The notes under the pieces were generated by a model. That model had not been told where the DNA came from and ran no database searches. It saw only the letters and a list, made by a program, of their open reading frames with translations. This document shows positions 1 through 5,368 of a DNA stretch of 5,464 nt, piece by piece. Position numbers and translations under genes: made by a program. Location of the stretch: positions 1 to 5,464 of the forward strand of contig JBPCKZ010000020.1 of the NCBI GenBank assembly GCA_051003795.1, in the 5' to 3' direction. Position 1 is the first letter of the stretch. Each line of letters opens with the position of its first letter. This DNA is from JALYXS01 sp051003795 (GTDB taxonomy: Bacteria > Acidobacteriota > Terriglobia > Bryobacterales > Bryobacteraceae).

Positions 1-1520
1 GGCTGAATCCCCAATTGCAGTATTACGCGATGGCGATCCACCCGCCGATGTTGTATCTGGGCTACGTCGGATTCTCCGTGCCGTTCGCGTTCGCCATGGC
101 TTCGCTCATCACGCGACAGCCGGGCGATGCGTGGATTCACACCACCCGACGCTGGTCGATTGTGGCGTGGCTGTTTCTGAGCTGCGGCATCATGCTCGGC
201 TCCGCTTGGGCGTTCGACGCGCTGGGGTGGGGCGGCTATTGGATGTGGGATCCCGTCGAGAACGCCTCCGTTCTACCCTGGCTCGCCGGCACGGCGTTCC
301 TGCACTCGGTGATGATGCAGGAGAAGAAGGGCATGATGAAAGTGTGGAACATGGTGCTGATCGCCACCACATTTTTCCTATGCATTTTCGGAACGTCTTT
401 AACGCGCTCGGGCGTGGTCAGCTCGGTGCATGCCTTCGCGGAGTCGCCGATCGGCAAGTATTTCTTCACTTTTCTCGCGATGGGTATCGCCGCAACGGTT
501 TACCTGATCCTGTGCCGGCTCGATTACCTCAAGAGCGAATCGGAACTGGAGAGCGTGGTCTCGCGCGAATCGAGTTTTCTATTTAACAATTTGTTGCTGC
601 TGGCCAGTTGCTTCGCCGTGCTTTGGGGTACGCTGTTTCCGATTATTTCCGAAGCCGTATCGAACGAGAAGATCAGCCTGGACGCGCCTTGGTTCAACCG
701 GTTGATGATTCCGATCGGGCTGGGGCTCTTGTTCCTGACCGGCGTCGGCCCGCTGTTCGCGTGGCGGCGGACGTCGGTCGAAAGTCTCCGGCGCAATTTC
801 ATGGTTCCGGGATTGAGCGGCCTGGTTCTCGCGATTTTTCTTTTCGCGATGGGCGTTCGCAATTACTACGCGCTGATCTCGTTTGGATTCTGCCTGTTTG
901 TCGGGATGACGATTGTTCTCGAATTCTTCAAGGGTTCGCGCGCGATCGCTCAGAAAAGCGGCATGAATTTCGCGCGCGCGGTGGTCGAGCTCACGCATCG
1001 CAACACCCGCCGCTATGGCGGATACCTGGTGCATATGGGGATCGTGCTGATGTTCGTCGGCTGGACCGGTTCGGCGTTCGATAGGAACGTTACCGCGGAA
1101 GTCGGGGTCGGCAAGAGCTTCTCGATCGGCAAGTACAATCTAAAGGTCGCGCGCATGGATCATGGGGACAATGCGAATTACCAGTGGGACAGCGCGGTAA
1201 TCGAGGGCACCAAGGATGGTTCGCCGATCGGCACTTTCGAACCGGAACGGCGTTATTACAAGGCCAGCCAGCAGCCGCTGGGGCACGTGGCGTTGCGGAA
1301 CCGGCTGGACGAAGACCTTTACATCAACTTCGCCGCCGCCGATGGGCAGAAGGCGACCTTGCAGGCCTATATTTTCCCGCTTGTGTCGTGGATCTGGATC
1401 GGCGCGATGGTGCTGGTGTTCGGAACGCTGGTCGCGTTGGTTCCGGCGAAGGTCAACCGCCAGTACGCCCGAACGGAAGTAGTGGGGATCGCGAAGAAAC
1501 ATGCCGTTGTCGAAACTTAG
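1..1520 (+). CDS. ccmF: Cytochrome c heme lyase subunit CcmF (5' end cut off by the window)
   Basis: CcmF is the multi-pass inner-membrane core of the System I heme lyase, which takes heme from CcmE and attaches it to apocytochrome c. The reading frame is open to the left edge. The first full codons (3-14) read LNPQ, matching the family's LNPxLQ stretch, so the TTG at 15 is internal and the true start lies outside. Counting L1 at base 3, 505 residues remain. H13 (IHPPMLY) fits periplasmic P-His1 and W76-P84 (WGGYWMWDP) is the heme-handling WWD motif. H101 (FLHS) fits TM-His1, H143 (SVHAF) fits P-His2 and H344 (GGYLVHMG) fits TM-His2. The 88 and 130 residue gaps from H13 to H101 and H143 equal those in E. 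coli CcmF (H173, H261, H303). About 160 N-terminal residues are missing, implying a full length near 665, normal for the family. A final membrane segment (SWIWIGAMVLVFG) precedes the C-terminus. The last 20 bases overlap ccmH. Identity is very secure. Confidence 0.97.
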   Translation, partial: LNPQLQYYAMAIHPPMLYLGYVGFSVPFAFAMASLITRQPGDAWIHTTRRWSIVAWLFLSCGIMLGSAWAFDALGWGGYWMWDPVENASVLPWLAGTAFLHSVMMQEKKGMMKVWNMVLIATTFFLCIFGTSLTRSGVVSSVHAFAESPIGKYFFTFLAMGIAATVYLILCRLDYLKSESELESVVSRESSFLFNNLLLLASCFAVLWGTLFPIISEAVSNEKISLDAPWFNRLMIPIGLGLLFLTGVGPLFAWRRTSVESLRRNFMVPGLSGLVLAIFLFAMGVRNYYALISFGFCLFVGMTIVLEFFKGSRAIAQKSGMNFARAVVELTHRNTRRYGGYLVHMGIVLMFVGWTGSAFDRNVTAEVGVGKSFSIGKYNLKVARMDHGDNANYQWDSAVIEGTKDGSPIGTFEPERRYYKASQQPLGHVALRNRLDEDLYINFAAADGQKATLQAYIFPLVSWIWIGAMVLVFGTLVALVPAKVNRQYARTEVVGIAKKHAVVET

Positions 1521-1971
1521 CGCGGCGGCTCTGCTGCTGGCGATGGGCTTAAGCTGTCTCGCCCAAACACCGGGCATCGAAAGCAATGAGGTCAAGCGCG
1601 TCGGCGCCCACATCGCATGCCAGTGCGGCTCGTGTAAAGAGACGGTGAACTGCCCGATGTCCATGTCGGGCTGCGGCTTTTGCTCTCCGGCGAAAGCCAG
1701 GATCCACAAAATGCAGCAGGCGGGCATGTCGGACCAGTCGATTATCGACACGTATATTAAGCAGTACGGCCCCGGCATTTACCGCGGAAATCCGAGTTCA
1801 TTTTACTGGATCGTGCCCTATTCCGTGCTCGCCCTAGGGGTTCTCGCCATCTTCTGGTTTGTGCGTCGTTACTATTACCATCGCCCGCAAGTCGCGGAGG
1901 TTTCGCCGCCCGATGAGAGCTATTCGCGCTATCGCGATACCATCGAGAAGGATCTAGCCAAACTCGAATAA
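1501..1971 (+). CDS. ccmH: CcmH-family cytochrome c maturation protein, cysteine-rich variant
   Basis: CcmH proteins are membrane-anchored periplasmic thiol proteins that keep or present apocytochrome c cysteines reduced for heme attachment by CcmF. The 156-residue product starts with a signal sequence (hydrophobic residues about 6-21, probable cleavage after CLA at 21). The periplasmic thiol region is followed by the CcmH-like helical part (GMSDQSIIDTYIKQYG, 75-90), one membrane segment (about 102-121) and a basic, then charged, cytoplasmic tail. Canonical CcmH carries a single LRCxxC motif. Here the corresponding stretch holds six cysteines (40, 42, 45, 51, 58, 61), including C42-G-S-C45 and C58-G-F-C61. 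ATG 1501 gives a complete signal peptide and overlaps the ccmF end by 20 bases. The purine run GAAGAA just upstream is only a weak ribosome site, so coupling to ccmF translation is likely. The family call rests on the thiol region, the following helices, the topology and the position after ccmF. The chemistry of the extra cysteines is unknown. Confidence 0.88.
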   Translation: MPLSKLSAAALLLAMGLSCLAQTPGIESNEVKRVGAHIACQCGSCKETVNCPMSMSGCGFCSPAKARIHKMQQAGMSDQSIIDTYIKQYGPGIYRGNPSSFYWIVPYSVLALGVLAIFWFVRRYYYHRPQVAEVSPPDESYSRYRDTIEKDLAKLE

Positions 1972-2372
1972 TGGTTATCGTTCTCGCGTCCGCGTTAGCC
2001 ATCGGCATCATGGCTTTCCTGCTGACGATACGCGCCAAAGACCTGCCCAAGCCGCTACCCGTTTCGCCCTTTCAGCACTTGGATGAACGCCGGGCGGCCA
2101 TCTACGAAAATTTGCGCGACCTTCAGTTTGAATACAGGTTGGGGAAGCTTTCGGACGACGACTACCGGCAGACCAAGCTCGATTTGCAGCGGGAGTTGGC
2201 GAAGGTGATGGCGGAAGTGGATCGCGTGAAGCAGGACTTGCCGATGAAGGACGCGCCGGTAAAAAAAGTTTTCGAAAAGAAAAAGTTCATATGCCCGAAT
2301 TGCCGCGCCGAATTCCCGCAAGCGCTCAAATTCTGCGGCGAGTGCGGGAAGCCGATGAAGGTCCGCGCATGA
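1971..2372 (+). CDS. CcmI-like membrane protein with C-terminal zinc ribbon
   Basis: This is a small (133-residue) protein probably acting beside CcmF and CcmH in the heme lyase. An N-terminal membrane segment (residues 2-20) is followed by basic residues R21, K23 and K27, which by the positive-inside rule places the rest in the cytoplasm. Residues 37-77 (from HLDERRAAIYENLRDLQFEY) match the short helical region seen in CcmI/CycH-type proteins: a paired-Arg stretch, then LxDLxFEYxxGKLSDxDY. Charged helices continue to about 90. A lysine-rich linker (98-105) leads to a zinc ribbon with C108-P-N-C111 and C122-G-E-C125. It lacks the TPR domain of proteobacterial CcmI, so it is a mini-CcmI and I give no gene symbol. 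The start ATG shares one base with the ccmH stop (TAATG). No clear ribosome site is seen, which suggests coupled translation. The membrane segment and ribbon are directly visible. The role in cytochrome maturation is inferred from similarity and context, and the ribbon's target is unknown. Confidence 0.85.
   Translation: MVIVLASALAIGIMAFLLTIRAKDLPKPLPVSPFQHLDERRAAIYENLRDLQFEYRLGKLSDDDYRQTKLDLQRELAKVMAEVDRVKQDLPMKDAPVKKVFEKKKFICPNCRAEFPQALKFCGECGKPMKVRA
2357..2361 (+). promoter_or_regulatory. Ribosome binding site for the gene starting at 2369
   Basis: GAAGG lies seven bases before ATG 2369. It decides the start: the same frame is open further upstream (an ATG at 2291), but that would put 26 arginine-rich residues before the signal peptide and overlap the zinc-ribbon gene by 82 bases. 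Confidence 0.6.
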
Positions 2373-3412
2373 ACGTGGCGCGCAGGAGTGCGTGCGCCAC
2401 ATTGTTTTTCCTGCTCCTCACCTCTTTAGCGTCGGCCGCGATCGATGGGACGGTCGTAAATGGAACCACCGGCAAACCCCAATCCGGCGCGACGGTCACC
2501 CTGTATCGAGTCGGCCAGAACGGCCCGGAGTCTCTCGAAAGCGTCAAGACCGACGCGCGGGGGAAATTCAGCATCCAGACCCAAATCGAAGGGCCCCGCC
2601 TGCTTCAGTCCGCCTACGATGGCGTCACGTACAACCGCATGCTGCCGCCGGGCTTCCCCAGCCAGAACCTCACGCTTTCGGTTTATGAAAGCTCCAAGCG
2701 GCCCGGGCAGGCGCGCGTCGATCAACACATGATGTTTCTCGAACCGGCCAATGGCGAGATGAATGTCGGCGAGATTTACGTCTACAAGAACGATGGCAAG
2801 ACTACCTACAACGATCCGGACCGCGGCACGCTGCAGTTCTACCTGCCGGAGCCCACCGGCGGGAAGGTCATGGTCAACGTGCAGGCGCCACAGGGAATGC
2901 CGATCCGCCGCGCCGCGGACAAGACCTCCGTCCCGAACGTATATAAGATCGATTTTCCGATCAAGCCCGGCGAAACCCGCATCGATCTCAGCTACGCGTA
3001 CCCATTTACCAGCCCCGGCGTCTTCAACGGCAAAGTGCTTTACAAGGGCGGCCCCACGCGCATCGTCGCGCCCGCCGGCGTAACGATCATTGGACCCGGC
3101 CTGAAGAATTTGGGCCAGGAGCCGCGCACTCAAGCCACCATTTACGGCGTGGACTCTCCCGAATTCCGCGTGCGGGTTGAAGGCACGGGCGCGTTGCGTT
3201 CCGCCGATTCGACCGGCGATAGCGCGGCGCAGCCGTCCATCGCGCAGATCCTGCCAAAGCTCTACAACAGCTCCGATCCGAGCGATGGATTCTGGGGCGC
3301 CGTGAAGTCGCTCAAGTGGATTCTGCTCCTCAGCTTCGCCATCCTCGCGCTGGGCTTCGTTCTTCTGTATCGCGCGCAACCGCCGGAAGCCGATGAACGA
3401 AGCGGGCGTTGA
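2369..3412 (+). CDS. Exported carboxypeptidase-regulatory-like protein with C-terminal membrane anchor
   Basis: The function is not established. The 347-residue product has a signal peptide (R5, R6, then hydrophobic 10-20, probable cleavage after ASA at 23). Next is a domain resembling the carboxypeptidase regulatory-like / CnaB beta-sandwich (about 24-105: IDGTVVNGTTGKPQSGATVTL, then TDARGKFSI). A second beta-rich region (about 115-290) includes YVYKNDGKTTYNDP, GTLQFYLPEP and IKPGETRIDLSYAYPF. A single membrane helix (about 317-334) and a short charged tail end the protein. No catalytic motif, heme-binding CxxCH or thioredoxin motif is seen. The mature protein therefore probably sits on the periplasmic face, anchored at its C-terminus. 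It begins inside the zinc-ribbon gene (ATGA overlap) with a good ribosome site, and ends 20 bases inside ccmA. This embedding makes a part in cytochrome c maturation or assembly plausible, for example as a scaffold or apocytochrome holder, but that is inference. The domain call is from pattern similarity; fold-level confidence is moderate to good. Confidence 0.8.
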   Translation: MNVARRSACATLFFLLLTSLASAAIDGTVVNGTTGKPQSGATVTLYRVGQNGPESLESVKTDARGKFSIQTQIEGPRLLQSAYDGVTYNRMLPPGFPSQNLTLSVYESSKRPGQARVDQHMMFLEPANGEMNVGEIYVYKNDGKTTYNDPDRGTLQFYLPEPTGGKVMVNVQAPQGMPIRRAADKTSVPNVYKIDFPIKPGETRIDLSYAYPFTSPGVFNGKVLYKGGPTRIVAPAGVTIIGPGLKNLGQEPRTQATIYGVDSPEFRVRVEGTGALRSADSTGDSAAQPSIAQILPKLYNSSDPSDGFWGAVKSLKWILLLSFAILALGFVLLYRAQPPEADERSGR

Positions 3413-4100
3413 AGCCGCCGGCGTCTGGAAGTTTTTTGGCGACTATCCCGCCCTGCGCGAAATTGAACTCAGCATCCCGTCCGGCTCCTGCGTCGCGCTG
3501 ATCGGGCGCAACGGCGCGGGCAAAACCACGCTGCTGCGAATCCTCGGCGGATTATCGCGCGCCGCGAAAGGCACGGTCACCGTCGGCGGCACCGACCCCC
3601 GCGAAGCCGCCGCGCGCCGCCGCATCGGATTTATCGGCCACGGCATTTCGGTTTACGACGATTTATCGGCGATCGAAAATCTCAATCTCTTCGCCCGCCT
3701 GTATGGATTGCCGCAACCGTCGCAAGCGGCCCAACACTGGCTTGAGCGCGTCGGCCTCGCGCGCGTGAAGGATGGGCTCGTGCGCGAGTTTTCGCGAGGG
3801 ATGCGGCAGCGCCTCGCGGTCGCGCGGGCGTTCGTTCACGATCCCGCCGTGCTGCTGCTCGACGAGCCGTTCACTTCGCTCGACGACCGCGCCATCGCGC
3901 TCTTGCAGAAATTGATTCACGAAGCGCGCGCGGAAGGGCGGTCCGTGATCATGTCCACCCATCAGTTGCGGGAAGCTCTCGAACTCGCTTCGGACGTGGC
4001 GCTGCTTGAACGCGGGCGGTTGCTGCACTATGGCGCCCGGACGGCTGAAATGGCCGCCGACCCGAGTTGGCTTTACAGGCGGTACGGAGAGCGCGATTGA
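3393..4100 (+). CDS. ccmA: Heme exporter ATP-binding protein CcmA
   Basis: CcmA is the cytoplasmic ATPase of the CcmAB(C) complex. In System I its ATP hydrolysis is needed to release heme-loaded CcmE from CcmC rather than to move heme itself. The 235-residue product has Walker A GRNGAGKT (38-45), an atypical signature FSRGMRQRL (133-141), Walker B VLLLDEP (153-159, catalytic E158), a D-loop SLDD (162-165) and the switch histidine H190 (STHQ). Where most ABC ATPases have the Q-loop glutamine, this one has IGHG (81-84). E. coli CcmA has a similar GHQPG there, which supports CcmA over a generic ABC ATPase, as does the ccmB gene directly after. ATG 3393 has GGAAG three bases upstream and lies within the end of the preceding gene (20-base overlap). 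Length is slightly above the roughly 205 residues of E. coli CcmA. All catalytic residues are present. Confidence 0.92.
   Translation: MNEAGVEAAGVWKFFGDYPALREIELSIPSGSCVALIGRNGAGKTTLLRILGGLSRAAKGTVTVGGTDPREAAARRRIGFIGHGISVYDDLSAIENLNLFARLYGLPQPSQAAQHWLERVGLARVKDGLVREFSRGMRQRLAVARAFVHDPAVLLLDEPFTSLDDRAIALLQKLIHEARAEGRSVIMSTHQLREALELASDVALLERGRLLHYGARTAEMAADPSWLYRRYGERD
4086..4091 (+). promoter_or_regulatory. Ribosome binding site for ccmB
   Basis: GGAGAG ends eight bases before ATG 4100. This spacing favours 4100 over the in-frame ATG at 4109 and over an upstream TTG at 4067, which would lie well inside ccmA. Confidence 0.65.
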
Positions 4101-4786
4101 TGCATGCGATGAATGCGATCGGCCACGTTTGGACCATCGCGCAAAAAGATCTGCGCGCCGAACTTCGCAGTAAGGAAGCGATCAACGCGTCGCTATCCTT
4201 CGCCGTGGTGATGCTGCTGATTTTCACCTTCGCCGTCGATCCGAACGCGGAGGAAACCCGGGCGATCGCGGGCGGCCTGCTTTGGATTGTGTTCGCTTTT
4301 GCCGGAGCGCTGATCCTCAACCGCGGCTTCGCGCGCGAACTGCCCAACGATTGCCTCGATGCCTTGATTGCCTCTCCCATTCCTGCGGCGGCGCTGTTCC
4401 TAGGCAAAGCGATCGCGAATTTTATCCTGCTTGTGGCCGTGGATCTGGTGTGCCTGCCGGTGTTCGGGATCTTCTACAACGTGGCCTGGACGAAAGTCTT
4501 CTGGCCGCTGCTGCTGGTCCTGCTGCTGGGAAATTGGGGCATGACGACGATCGGCACTTCATTTAGCGCCCTGACCGTGAACATTCGCCTGCGCGAACTG
4601 ATGCTGCCGCTCTTGATGTATCCGGTCCTGCTTCCGGCGCTCATGGGCGCGATCGAACTGACCAATGCGCTTCTCGGCGGCGAACCGCTCGGCGGGAATT
4701 TGACGTGGTTGAAGCTGCTGGTGGGCTTCGATATTATCTACACCGCGATATCGGTAATGCTGATCGAAGTGGTGCTGGTGGGTTGA
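4100..4786 (+). CDS. ccmB: Heme exporter permease CcmB
   Basis: CcmB is the membrane partner of CcmA in the ABC module that acts on the CcmC-heme-CcmE complex. The 228-residue product is close to the family's usual 220. It begins with a cytoplasmic amphipathic stretch typical of CcmB (WTIAQKDLRAELRSKEAIN, about residues 9-27). Hydrophobic segments follow at about 30-43 (FAVVMLLIFTFAV), 55-75 (GGLLWIVFAFAGALIL), 99-125 (LFLGKAIANFILLVAVDLVCLP), 134-155, 165-188 (LMLPLLMYPVLLPALMGAIEL) and 207-228. The conserved loop FARELPNDCLDALIASPIP (about 79-97) resembles the FxxExxxGxLExLLxSP region of the family. The start ATG shares a base with the ccmA stop (TGATG). The C-terminus is hydrophobic to the end, and no ccmC follows, although ccmC is the usual next gene in many ccm operons. 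The family call is strong from sequence and context. Confidence 0.92.
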   Translation: MHAMNAIGHVWTIAQKDLRAELRSKEAINASLSFAVVMLLIFTFAVDPNAEETRAIAGGLLWIVFAFAGALILNRGFARELPNDCLDALIASPIPAAALFLGKAIANFILLVAVDLVCLPVFGIFYNVAWTKVFWPLLLVLLLGNWGMTTIGTSFSALTVNIRLRELMLPLLMYPVLLPALMGAIELTNALLGGEPLGGNLTWLKLLVGFDIIYTAISVMLIEVVLVG

Positions 4787-4852
4787 GTGCGGGATCTAGG
4801 GCGAGAACGTGTAGCTGAACCGAAACGCTGAGTATGGAAACTTCTTTGGGAG

Positions 4853-4886
4853 TTGCCGGCGATCTCTCGCCCGGAGATTGCGGCAA
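4853..4886 (+). other. Strong stem-loop downstream of ccmB
   Basis: TTGCCG (4853-4858) pairs perfectly with CGGCAA (4881-4886). After a single bulged G at 4859, CGATCTC (4860-4866) pairs with GAGATTG (4874-4880) with one G-T wobble. The loop is seven bases (4867-4873). The 13-pair stem lies 66 bases after the ccmB stop. No T-rich tract follows on the + strand, so it is not a standard intrinsic terminator. It may protect the 3' end of the ccm messenger, act in RNA regulation, or be a dispersed palindromic repeat. The pairing is directly visible; any function is inference. Confidence 0.6.
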
Positions 4887-4993
4887 GCCGGGCCATTCAC
4901 AACGGCGGCACGCCATTTCCTTCCCCGCTCTCAAGCAGTTAGCTCGCGCGCCATCCTCGCGGACAGGGCTTCCGTTCCACCATCGAGGCAGAC

Positions 4994-4999
4994 GAGGAG
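4994..4999 (+). promoter_or_regulatory. Ribosome binding site for the gene at 5006
   Basis: GAGGAG ends six bases before TTG 5006, an ideal spacing. The frame upstream is open only back to a TAG at 4940-4942 and offers no ATG, GTG or TTG, so this site fixes the unusual TTG start. Confidence 0.7.
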
Positions 5000-5005
5000 C
5001 CCTTC

Positions 5006-5368
5006 TTGAGTCAAACGAGTTTCAACCAAACGCAATTAGCCACATGGCAGCAAGCGCGGGATATTGCGCAACAATTGAGCACCGGCCCGGTGCTGGTCGG
5101 CAACGGAGTCAAACCGGAGAACCAGGACATGTCAATTTCCGGAATCTATATTCCGGATTGGATGGGCGGCCCGGCCACTTTCCCGGAGCCGAATTTCAAA
5201 GACGAAAGCACCGGCGACGAGTATTTTTTCCTGCATTTTCGCTTCAACAATGGGGCGGAAGGAATGAACGTCGGGTTGATTAACGACACTCTAAAGCGAT
5301 TTGCAAATTCGCCAGGGTATGCCATTTCGATTCTGGCGGACGAAGCGGCCGATATGGCCCGGCGGTAA
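5006..5368 (+). CDS. Small hypothetical protein, TTG start
   Basis: I do not recognise this 120-residue protein. It has no signal peptide, membrane segment, cysteine cluster or nucleotide-binding motif, and looks soluble and cytoplasmic. The N-terminal part (about 8-25, TQLATWQQARDIAQQLST) is glutamine-rich and probably helical. The middle (about 36-72) is rich in Pro, Gly and Asp, with IPDWMGGPATFPEPNFKD. The C-terminal part alternates a probable strand (YFFLHFRFNN, about 74-83) with helices (LINDTLKRFANSPG, then SILADEAADMARR). The real-gene call rests on the strong ribosome site, balanced protein-like composition and a clean stop. Base composition differs from the ccm genes: 55 of 120 bases at 5221-5340 are G or C, and it uses TTA and CAA codons that are rare upstream. 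It is separated from ccmB by 219 bases, so it is probably a separate unit and possibly horizontally acquired. A link to cytochrome maturation is not indicated. Confidence 0.7.
   Translation: MSQTSFNQTQLATWQQARDIAQQLSTGPVLVGNGVKPENQDMSISGIYIPDWMGGPATFPEPNFKDESTGDEYFFLHFRFNNGAEGMNVGLINDTLKRFANSPGYAISILADEAADMARR

Larger units (their letters stand above)
4787..5005 (+). other. Gap of 219 bases after ccmB, no convincing gene
   Basis: No frame on either strand gives a protein-like product with a ribosome site. A + strand frame opening at ATG 4834 runs to 5283, but its translation is Arg/Gly/His-rich and it overlaps the better supported gene at 5006. The stretch contains a strong stem-loop (4853-4886) and a segment at 4799-4804 complementary to its loop. 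It also contains the ribosome site of the next gene. No convincing -35/-10 promoter pair and no hairpin with a T tract are visible, so how transcription ends after ccmB and starts before 5006 cannot be read from the sequence. Confidence 0.6.

Noticed and set aside
15..17. TTG at 15 as the start of ccmF
   Set aside because: The frame is open to the left edge and the codons before it read LNPQ, part of the conserved CcmF sequence, so the gene is truncated by the window.
1140..1778. 212-residue - strand reading frame across the ccmF/ccmH junction
   Set aside because: It is antisense to two clearly recognised genes and has no recognisable motif.
2291..2368. Longer start (ATG 2291) for the beta-sandwich protein
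   Set aside because: It adds 26 Arg-rich residues before a clean signal peptide and lies inside the zinc-ribbon gene; ATG 2369 has a GAAGG ribosome site and an ATGA overlap.
2426..3379. 317-residue - strand reading frame opposite the beta-sandwich gene
   Set aside because: It is an antisense shadow of GC-rich codons; the + strand product has a signal peptide, domains and a membrane anchor.
4067..4099. Upstream start for ccmB at TTG 4067
   Set aside because: It lies inside ccmA; ATG 4100 has a GGAGAG site eight bases upstream and the usual coupled TGATG junction.
4853..4886. Stem-loop as a Rho-independent terminator
   Set aside because: No run of T follows the stem on the + strand, and none is seen on the opposite strand side either.
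4834..5283. 149-residue + strand reading frame
   Set aside because: Its translation is rich in Arg, Gly and His with no motif or good ribosome site, and it overlaps the better supported gene at 5006 in another frame.
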